Source: Thermoplasmatales archaeon | GTDB lineage: Archaea > Thermoplasmatota > Thermoplasmata > Thermoplasmatales > Thermoplasmataceae | DNA length: 64,000 nt | NCBI GenBank assembly: GCA_016806715.1 | Contig: CP060531.1 | Location: 1,287,966-1,351,965, forward strand | Reading direction: 5' to 3' | Shown: in pieces, positions 58,382-64,000 of the stretch | How the letters are laid out: the number at the start of each line of letters is the position of its first letter | Numbering within the stretch: position 1 is the stretch's first letter | Position numbers and translations under genes: made by a program | Notes under the pieces: generated by a model | Database searches by the model: none | Told to the model about the DNA's origin: nothing | The model's input: the letters and a program-made list of their open reading frames with translations, nothing else

Positions 58382-58607
58382 ACGGGGAAAGCTGTGATAT
58401 AAAGATCGATAGAACTTCAGAAAAAGGTCTGAATTTAAGGACCATAGGCAAAACGCTACAATAAGAAGAATAATTGAGAGACAAACCCCGGGTTTGTGGA
58501 AATTGAGAACTGTACCGTTCAGAGTCTGGTATGAGATAAACGAGGAAGAAAGAAAAGTTACACTCAGAACTATCCTACACAAAGACGACGCTATGAAGTA
58601 TTATTAG
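58374..58607 (+). pseudogene. Broken RelE-like toxin
   Basis: A 78-codon frame starting at an ATG in the last codons of res. It reads MAKRGKL, TGA, YKDR, TAG, NFRKRSEFKDH and on to LWKLRTVPFRVWYEINEEER and TLRTILHKDDAMKYY. The last 45 residues have the RelE/ParE pattern (RVxYEI, RTILHKDD). Two early stops (58395-58397 and 58410-58412) leave it untranslatable. It converges with the antitoxin gene, overlapping its stop. Confidence 0.6.
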
Positions 58608-58777
58608 AGATTCTTCAGGAACTCCCTGGCATTCCTGACCTTGCCCTTCCGTATGTCCTGTTCGCTTCTTTCTAGTTGATCCATGACATACTCATTTTCA
58701 AGAGTCTCAATGGTAGCCTCAAGGCTATCCAAGTCAGATTTAGGTATGCTTACAAGTCTAGATTTCTCAGTGGTCAT
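58604..58777 (-). CDS. RelB/Phd-like antitoxin
   Basis: 57 residues, intact: starts MTTEKSRLVSIPKSDLDSLE with a beta-strand plus helix pattern, then EATIETLENEYVMDQLERSE and REFLKNL. Short acidic antitoxins of archaeal RelBE systems look like this. It lacks a toxin on its own strand; the nearest toxin relic faces it from the plus strand with 4 bases of overlap. ATACC-TTTT-GGTAT lies upstream and may be its operator. Confidence 0.55.
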   Translation of the reverse strand: MTTEKSRLVSIPKSDLDSLEATIETLENEYVMDQLERSEQDIRKGKVRNAREFLKNL

Positions 58778-58806
58778 TACTTATACTCATATCTTTCTAG
58801 ATTTTA

Positions 58807-58820
58807 ATACCTTTTGGTAT
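58807..58820. promoter_or_regulatory. Inverted repeat upstream of the antitoxin gene
   Basis: ATACC-TTTT-GGTAT, five-base arms around four T, 30-43 bases before the antitoxin start and over its likely TATA region. Antitoxins often repress their own promoter at such a site. Prediction only. Confidence 0.35.
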
Positions 58821-59116
58821 GCTTCGTCTCAAATCCATCCCTAACCCCTCTTTGAGCCTTCGCCAATTGCTATATGCTCCTCGCTTCCATGCACACTGAG
58901 CATATTATTCACTCCGGCTGGGGTGCAATTTGAGTGGAACACGTAGGAAGGGCATTTTTGACTGCACAATCACGCTACGCTCAGTGCGTGATAATATGAG
59001 GGAGATTCCCGTTTTGTGTCTGCCTACGACTATTCAAAGAACGATAAAGTACGACCCTGCATAAATATTCATCTAAATAAAGTATTACGGAGAAAAATTT
59101 TTAAATTGAATTGGGT
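58821..59116. other. Spacer with hairpin
   Basis: No gene. A perfect hairpin ATCACGC (58969-58975)/GCGTGAT (58986-58992) with a ten-base loop could be a terminator-like or regulatory structure. A TATA-like CATAAATATTC near 59060 fits a promoter for the nuclease gene. Confidence 0.4.
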
Positions 59117-59572
59117 ATGTCTACTATGGAAAGCGACACAGAGGAGGACAGTGGCACTGGTAGAAACCAGTTAGTTGGGAATATTGGCCTCTATTATGTA
59201 TGTTATGAGCTGAGCAAAAGAGGATGGAATGCCATGCCTACGGCCCGTAATGCAAGAGGGGTAGATATAGTAATATATAACCAAAAGGGAACCGTTTCAC
59301 ATACCCTTCAAGTGAAGAGTCTCACGAAAAGAAATCCCGCTCCTTTTGGAAGCAATCTAGGCAGCCTGATAGCTGAATACATTTTCATTGTGAATAATGT
59401 ATATGAAATGCCCAACTTATACATTGTTGATACATCAACTGCTAAGCCAAGAATACACGAGGGTATCAAGAATGGTAGAAAGAGCTACTGGTTTCAACCC
59501 AGAGATTATGATGAATTTAAGGACAACTGGGACATTATAGGGCAGGGGGCAACAAATGGTCAAAAACTCTAA
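59117..59572 (+). CDS. Predicted PD-(D/E)XK nuclease
   Basis: 151 residues from the ATG at 59117 (a TTG at 59111 would add two). The core shows NIGLYYVCYELSKRGWNAM, then RGVDIVIYNQKGTVSHTLQVK: D52 of the track numbering followed by Q-x-K, the catalytic pattern of small PD-(D/E)XK proteins where Gln often replaces Glu. Such folds occur in restriction and toxin-like nucleases. The next gene starts within its last codons (17-base overlap), so the two are coupled. No homologue is recognised with certainty. Confidence 0.6.
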   Translation: MSTMESDTEEDSGTGRNQLVGNIGLYYVCYELSKRGWNAMPTARNARGVDIVIYNQKGTVSHTLQVKSLTKRNPAPFGSNLGSLIAEYIFIVNNVYEMPNLYIVDTSTAKPRIHEGIKNGRKSYWFQPRDYDEFKDNWDIIGQGATNGQKL

Positions 59573-60263
59573 TTCTAAGCAACGAAATGTCGAAAATTTG
59601 TCTGGGAAAGTGGTTAGCTTATTCTTCATGATAAATTCATTGAAAGACCTTCTTGAGAAACCCCAAACTGTCATGCCTACAAAGACCATAGCACAACGCT
59701 ATCAAGAACTTAGGGAAATGCTTAATGAGATACAGCCAACTATGACTGCCATGCTCCCTCCGATAGATCCAGATAGTGTCTCTGTTGAGGAACTCAGGAT
59801 AGCATTCCAAATGATGTTCGCTGTTAGTGTCCCGTTTATTATGGATTATTCACAAGCATTTGAGAACCTGCTCAAAGTCGCTCATTCATTTATGGGGCCA
59901 AGTTCTCAAGGGCGAGATTTTCTGGAGCCCCATAAGCAGCTACTATTTGCACTAGGTCTCGGCGAGGAATGGGCCTCGGCGGTCATTTTTCTATCAATGC
60001 TTGAGATAATGATTAACGAGAAGTTAATTCAGCTGGGAGAAAATCGTGGCAAACTTAATGACAAATCTTTCCAGGACAAGGTGAAATTGCTTTCTGAAAA
60101 GGGAGGGCACAAGGGTATAGAGATTAACAGTTTATTTGCCGATTCCTTTTACAGAATCAGAAGCAAGGTGCTGCACGAGGGTAGAAAACCAACATCCGAT
60201 GAGCTACAAAAGATAAGCGATTTCATACGCGAGTTTTATCAGTCGATTACACAAATTAGATAG
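59556..60263 (+). CDS. HEPN-like protein, predicted RNase partner
   Basis: 235 residues, mostly helical. The C-terminal part contains FYRIRSKVLHEGRKPT with R202-x4-H207, the RX4-6H motif of HEPN ribonucleases, and preceding helices (FLSMLEIMINEKLIQLG) that fit a HEPN dimer. The N-terminal 120 residues are helical without a known motif. It overlaps the PD-(D/E)XK gene, suggesting one complex or a nuclease pair. HEPN proteins are common effectors in toxin-antitoxin and antiviral systems. Function inferred. Confidence 0.6.
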   Translation: MVKNSNSKQRNVENLSGKVVSLFFMINSLKDLLEKPQTVMPTKTIAQRYQELREMLNEIQPTMTAMLPPIDPDSVSVEELRIAFQMMFAVSVPFIMDYSQAFENLLKVAHSFMGPSSQGRDFLEPHKQLLFALGLGEEWASAVIFLSMLEIMINEKLIQLGENRGKLNDKSFQDKVKLLSEKGGHKGIEINSLFADSFYRIRSKVLHEGRKPTSDELQKISDFIREFYQSITQIR

Positions 60264-60279
60264 GCCAAGTAGTATTCCC

Positions 60280-60450
60280 TTAAAACTTTAAGCAAATCCC
60301 GACCAGACAATTCTTAATTTGCTCTGTTTGTGGCTGATTTTCAAAAAATTGCTTGAAAGCATTGTCAAGTGCGAACACAAGTAATCCAGAGATGTTGATG
60401 CCGTATATGTGGGCCTTTTCTACGAGTTAATTGCCAACTTTTAATGTAAG
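60280..60450 (-). pseudogene. Remnant of a CcdA/VapB-like antitoxin
   Basis: Minus-strand frame LTLKVGN, TAA, LVEKAHIYGINISGLLVFAL, then DNAFKQFFENQPQTEQIKNC. The ELVEKA-x-x-x-GINIS pattern is that of archaeal ribbon-helix-helix-like antitoxins with a Glu turned into the stop. No toxin follows. It supports a history of toxin-antitoxin genes around the R-M region. Confidence 0.45.
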
Positions 60451-60470
60451 ATTTTAGGGTGTCGCATGTT

Positions 60471-60997
60471 TTAGCAAGCAACGATTCTCATTCTCTCCCC
60501 TGGCTTTTCTCCCAATTCCATGCTTGGTACAACCATAAGGTTATATGCAATGGTCTTTAGGCCTATTGCAATATCATAAGACCTGTTCCTTGTGTACCAT
60601 ATATTCCGTGCTCTCATGATCTCCTTAAGGATAGAAAATGTCTGCTCTTATTCTCATTAGAAGGAATATAGCGAAGCATTTCACCTTCATCCTATCATAA
60701 AACTTAATCAGTTTCCCTTCTTTATTCTTCTTTTGCTGATGCCATTATGTGGATTTGTTTATCCCTAATGATTTCCTTTTCTTAGGGTCAATAGATGCTA
60801 TTTTGTCTCTTACATTAACGTATCATTTCTTTATATGGTTATATCTGGTATTTTAAAGTCAAGTGATTTTGTTTTGTCTAGTATAAATTTGCTGAATTTC
60901 CTGATATTCTCAAGCATTAAATTTTCAAGAGTATGCTTTTTTTCCGAACTCATAACATCGTTTGAAATTCTCTTTGATTTTTTCAATCAATAATTTT
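60471..60997 (-). pseudogene. Older DDE transposase remnant, C-terminal portion
   Basis: Minus strand. Frames read KKHTLENLMLENIRKFSKFI, and at the end RARNIWYTRNRSYDIAIGLK then TIAYNLMVVPSMELGEKP, the C-terminal pattern of IS4/IS5-like DDE transposases. Stops and frameshifts are numerous. The N-terminal part lies beyond the ISL3 insertion, at 62263-62378. Confidence 0.6.
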
Positions 60998-62262
60998 GGA
61001 TCTCTTCAACATTGTGGGGGTAATTTCAGACCTCCTGCCACCAGATAGATGATCGTGTCCCTGTACTCATGGGCCTTGAACCCATAAGAACGCTTGAATG
61101 CTGTCCGGATCTTGTTGTTCAGTCCCTCAACAACAGCGGAATTTATTCCGGATCGTATGGCTTCCATTATGCCAGCAAGATGCCGATTTATGGTCTTTCC
61201 AAGCTTGATGATATCCGGCATCCTTGATCGGGATGCCCATGATATCCATTTCCTCAGGTATGATTCAGCAATGCCTGCATTGACCTGCCATAATCTCTGC
61301 AGGGCGATCTTGAAATGATATGCATGCGATGTCTGCAGATCAAGGGATTTCACGGACATGAGGCGATCTCTCTCCTTTTGTAAGAGATCACTGAAATTCT
61401 TCAGCCAGTCATATCTTGTGTGTTTGAGGATTTCATTCTCCCTTGACTCCTTACGCCTGATCCTGTCAAGTGCATCATTCATCATCTTTATGACGTGGAA
61501 GTGATCGAAGACAATTGATGAATCCGGAAAATACCGTTTAGCGCCGGATATGTATGGCGGGCACATGTCCATTGTGATGTGCTCTATGTTCCTGACATCA
61601 AGGAATGGATTCTTCTGCATGAACTTCATGAAAACATCGGAATCCTTTCCCTCCTCGATGTGTATGACCCTGCTGTTCTTTATGTCGTAAAAGAGAGTAA
61701 CATAGACATGATGCTTCTCCACGGAGAATTCGTCTATTCCCAGCACTGATATGCCAGAGAGATCCTGATCTTTCCTGGCCTCATCCACATAATGTTTCAG
61801 GATTCTCCAGACAGAATCCTCATTGATTCCCACAATCCTTGCAACTGAAGATACCGGCATCTCTTTGCCCATCTCCACAACCATTGCTTCAAAGTGCAGC
61901 GAGAATCCCGATCCCTTTCTTGCCCATGGCAGATCAGCGGTCTTCTTTCCATGCTGATCACATTTTATTCTGGGTTCCCTTGCATGCACGTATGTGGGAT
62001 ACTGGAATACGTTCAGGTGCCTCCATGTGCGTTCCTCAGTGTCGTGTACTCCATATGGTATTCCACAGACAGGGCATGGGAATCTAGATCCCTTCGGAAA
62101 ATCTATGAAGATATCCACCCTCTTTTCCTGGTGATCGAACTTTATTTCCTTAATGATCCACGGCTCCTCTAAACCTAGAAGTCTCCTGAACAGTTCCTCA
62201 GAATTCATGAAATGTAAATGAATGAGGGTATATTACTTACCCCCAAAGAGTTCAAGAGATCC
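60998..62262 (-). mobile_element. Intact ISL3-family insertion sequence
   Basis: 1265 bases with one transposase gene. Terminal inverted repeats of 26 bases (60998-61023 and 62237-62262) share 22 positions, beginning GGATCTCTT and ending GGGGGTAA. Immediately outside is an 8-base direct repeat ATAATTTT (60990-60997 and 62263-62270), the duplication length made by ISL3 elements. This indicates a recent, complete insertion into an older transposase relic. Confidence 0.93.
61006..62208 (-). CDS. ISL3 family transposase
   Basis: DDE transposase, 400 residues. N-terminal zinc ribbon (FPCPVCGIPYGVHD, later CDQH), then the HTH, then catalytic aspartates in VLGIDEFSVEKHH and HITMDMCPP, and the last acid in SAVVEGLNNKIRTAF. 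The frame is intact and the ends of the element are preserved, so it could be active. Copies of its 3' end at 3558-3735 and 16000-16170 show earlier rounds. Confidence 0.93.
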   Translation of the reverse strand: MNSEELFRRLLGLEEPWIIKEIKFDHQEKRVDIFIDFPKGSRFPCPVCGIPYGVHDTEERTWRHLNVFQYPTYVHAREPRIKCDQHGKKTADLPWARKGSGFSLHFEAMVVEMGKEMPVSSVARIVGINEDSVWRILKHYVDEARKDQDLSGISVLGIDEFSVEKHHVYVTLFYDIKNSRVIHIEEGKDSDVFMKFMQKNPFLDVRNIEHITMDMCPPYISGAKRYFPDSSIVFDHFHVIKMMNDALDRIRRKESRENEILKHTRYDWLKNFSDLLQKERDRLMSVKSLDLQTSHAYHFKIALQRLWQVNAGIAESYLRKWISWASRSRMPDIIKLGKTINRHLAGIMEAIRSGINSAVVEGLNNKIRTAFKRSYGFKAHEYRDTIIYLVAGGLKLPPQC

Positions 62263-62378
62263 ATAATTTTGTTGTTTGCGGCTTCAATCTGATATGATAA
62301 TTTTCAGTTTTAATAATAGGGTGTTCTCTCATAGACATAAGTAACGCCATTGACCGTCTTCCTGATCCCCTGCGCCAT
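62263..62378 (-). pseudogene. Older DDE transposase remnant, N-terminal portion
   Basis: Minus strand from an ATG at 62378: MAQGIRKTVNGVTYVYERTP followed by a stop and KLSYQIEAANNKII. The VNGVTYVYE start is typical of the IS4/IS1634-type transposases. Removing the ISL3 element and one 8-base repeat joins it to the frames at 60471-60997. Confidence 0.6.
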
Positions 62379-62670
62379 TCACATAATAGTGTGAACTACC
62401 GCCATTATACTTAAATATTTAAATCAGAGAAATGTGCTAAATTATGGTATCAGACAGATTGTAATGTAGGTAAAAAGAGGGAAATTGGGTATAATGTAAT
62501 TACCTGCCAACGAAGTCATTCATAAAAGTTCCTTTCCTCTGCCATCTCCACACATGAATCTTTCTCGACGGTCAAACTGTGTAGTTTGTTTTGGATCTTG
62601 TACTTTCCTCTTTTTGCAACTTCCTCAAATTGCTAAAAGATCATAATTCGTTACATTTGGGAATTAATTA

Positions 62671-62690
62671 TTGTATAGTATATTGTACAA
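62671..62690. promoter_or_regulatory. Operator-like repeat, upstream copy
   Basis: TTGTATAGTATATTGTACAA, a 20-base imperfect palindrome (eight of ten pairs match). It resembles the perfect palindrome at 62705-62722; their centres are 33 bases apart, about three helix turns. Confidence 0.5.
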
Positions 62691-62704
62691 AAAGCATTAA
62701 GTTA

Positions 62705-62722
62705 TGTATAGTATACTATACA
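62705..62722. promoter_or_regulatory. Operator-like perfect palindrome at the AAA gene start
   Basis: TGTATAGTATACTATACA, an exact 18-base palindrome ending two bases before the ATG. Being in the leader, a bound dimer would block transcription start or elongation. It may also include the TATA box. Confidence 0.6.
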
Positions 62723-62724
62723 AC

Positions 62725-64000
62725 ATGGTAACAATTGAAGATTTCAAGTACGTCCTAACACTTTGGAACAATTACGAAATACCAAGTCTTATTGAACGTA
62801 ACGTAAATATTGATTTGGACGCCAACAAAGTTATTGCAATCGCGGGAGTAAGACGTTCAGGCAAAACCCATGTAATGTTTCAGTGTATAAATGCTCTATT
62901 GAAACGTGGCGTTAGAAACGACAACATATTTTATGTCGATTTTGAGAATGAGAGGCTTATTGGGCTACAAGCAACGGATCTTGACAGGCTGCTTATTGCA
63001 CATCGCGAGTTATTCAATCCTGAAGGTACGATATATATTTTCCTTGACGAAATACAGAATGTTGAGAACTGGGAAAAATGGGTTAGAAAGATATATGATA
63101 CAATGAAGTACCGCATAATCATATCTGGTTCCTCATCCAAATTACTAAGCAGGGAGATAGCAACTTCATTAGCTGGAAGAAACCTTACATACGTTGTATA
63201 TCCATTCTCATTTGAAGAGTATGTTTCCGCCAAAAAATTAAGGATTAGCAATCTAGATAAATATTCGATCGATAAGGGAATCATTCTAAAGGCGATAGAC
63301 GAATTTTTAGAATACGGTTCCTTTCCGGAAATAGCTTTGGCGTCCAGCGTCTCCAGAAAACTTGAGGTACTCTCATCTTACTTTGACGCAATTTTCTTCA
63401 GGGATATACTAAGAAGATATAGGATTAGGGAAGTGGGAGAGTTAAACGTTTTTCTCAAGATCATTTCCAGCAACTACTCTTCATATTTCAGTTCAGTAAA
63501 ATCTCTCAATTATTTCAGCAGCCTTGGAATGAAAATAAGCAGGATAACAATATTGAATTTCCTGGAATACACGAAATCTGTCTTCTTGGTGGGTTCACTT
63601 GAGCAATATGAGAAAAGTGTAAGAAAACGTATATCCAGAAAGCCAAAGACGTACATAATTGATGTAGGTATTTCTAGGCTATTCTCTGACATCGACAAGG
63701 GGAGAGCATTGGAAAATGCGGTTTACCTCGAGTTATTAAGAAGAAAAGGTCCTTCAGACACTATTAACTTTCTCAAGCTCAAATCCGGTAAAGAGGTAGA
63801 TTTTATATTTGGAGGCAGGACGAAAGAGCTCATACAGGTTTCCTATGACGTATCTGTCACAATTACCAGGTCGCGCGAGACTGGTGCAATTGTTGAGGCC
63901 GCAATATCGCTTGGGTTAAAGCATGGGACAATAATAACGTACGATTACGAAGGAACAGAAACAGTCGGTGGAATCCTGATAAAATATACCCCCTTCTGGG
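62725..64000 (+). CDS. AAA ATPase with DUF4143 C-terminal domain (truncated by window end)
   Basis: At least 425 residues, running off the window. P-loop G41VRRSGKT48, Walker B IYIFLDEIQN with D108-E109, sensor region ISGSSSKLLSRE, then DUF4143-like LENAVYLELLRRKG and EVDFIFGGRTKELIQVSYD. This family is common in archaea, is often tied to mobile regions, and has unknown substrate. Start ATG chosen; two operator-like repeats lie just upstream. C-terminus outside the window. Confidence 0.85.
   Translation, partial: MVTIEDFKYVLTLWNNYEIPSLIERNVNIDLDANKVIAIAGVRRSGKTHVMFQCINALLKRGVRNDNIFYVDFENERLIGLQATDLDRLLIAHRELFNPEGTIYIFLDEIQNVENWEKWVRKIYDTMKYRIIISGSSSKLLSREIATSLAGRNLTYVVYPFSFEEYVSAKKLRISNLDKYSIDKGIILKAIDEFLEYGSFPEIALASSVSRKLEVLSSYFDAIFFRDILRRYRIREVGELNVFLKIISSNYSSYFSSVKSLNYFSSLGMKISRITILNFLEYTKSVFLVGSLEQYEKSVRKRISRKPKTYIIDVGISRLFSDIDKGRALENAVYLELLRRKGPSDTINFLKLKSGKEVDFIFGGRTKELIQVSYDVSVTITRSRETGAIVEAAISLGLKHGTIITYDYEGTETVGGILIKYTPFW

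Larger units (their letters stand above)
62379..62724. other. Spacer before the AAA gene
   Basis: No gene. The palindrome TTCACA-TAATAG-TGTGAA (62378-62395) overlaps the transposase start. The last 55 bases hold the operator-like repeats described separately. Confidence 0.4.

Noticed and set aside
62459-62620. Inverted AAAAAGAGG/CCTCTTTTT stretches
   Set aside because: Too short and imperfect to call a MITE, and AT-rich runs arise easily.
53134-64000. Search for a duplicated tRNA-Val 3' end as an attachment site
   Set aside because: No copy of GGTTCGAATCCGGTCGGG was found by eye, so no att sites are claimed.

Overview
The window comes from a thermoacidophilic, heterotrophic archaeon, most likely of the order Thermoplasmatales. 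The archaeal markers are an sn-glycerol-1-phosphate dehydrogenase (archaeal lipid backbone), archaeal-type ribosomal proteins uS12 and uS7, deoxyhypusine synthase, archaeal TATA boxes about 25 bases before several start codons (leaderless genes), and archaeal tRNA-Val genes. Base composition is moderately AT-rich, and the segment from about 53.5 to 60 kb looks AT-richer by eye. The species cannot be named from sequence alone.

Layout. 0-2 kb: a GH31 alpha-xylosidase/alpha-glucosidase. 2-4 kb: decayed insertion sequences next to tRNA-Val(CAC). 4-6.7 kb: two small genes and a TDT/SLAC1-type anion channel. 6.9-14 kb: an overlapping four-gene operon (sugar-acid dehydratase, lactonase-like hydrolase, KdgA aldolase, D-2-hydroxyacid dehydrogenase), with a divergent aldehyde dehydrogenase and SDR and a Gfo/Idh/MocA oxidoreductase. 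14-21 kb: two sugar-porter MFS transporters, a split UxaA-type dehydratase, a GntR/FCD regulator and a second enolase-superfamily dehydratase. 21-40 kb: mixed housekeeping and transport genes (Tag glycosylase, acetyl-CoA synthetase, P3A H+-ATPase, UspA protein, MFS and MMPL exporters with MarR and Lrp-like regulators, HIT protein, ornithine cyclodeaminase homologue, deoxyhypusine synthase). 41-45.7 kb: S12/S7, a YchF-type GTPase, UPF0179, G1P dehydrogenase, isoaspartyl peptidase. 45.8-53 kb: a nearly complete molybdenum cofactor cluster (moaC, moaB, mobA, moeB, two moeA, moaD, moaA, moaE). 53-64 kb: an accessory region beginning at tRNA-Val(GAC), with a Type III restriction-modification pair, toxin-antitoxin debris, a two-gene PD-(D/E)XK plus HEPN cassette, an intact ISL3 element nested in an older transposase remnant, and an AAA/DUF4143 ATPase with a palindromic operator.

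How the genes work together. The 6.9-14 kb genes cover every step of a non-phosphorylative (Entner-Doudoroff or Dahms type) route: sugar to lactone (SDR or Gfo/Idh), lactone to acid (MBL-fold lactonase), acid to 2-keto-3-deoxy acid (enolase-superfamily dehydratase), cleavage to pyruvate plus an aldehyde (KdgA), oxidation of the aldehyde (ALDH), and conversion of the hydroxyacid (D-2-hydroxyacid dehydrogenase). The neighbouring transporters and the second dehydratase set suggest use of several sugars or uronic acids. The GH31 enzyme could supply xylose.

The best candidate for an undescribed system is the overlapping nuclease/HEPN pair at 59.1-60.3 kb. It sits directly beyond the Type III R-M system among toxin-antitoxin fragments. 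Function is inferred from motifs and context only.
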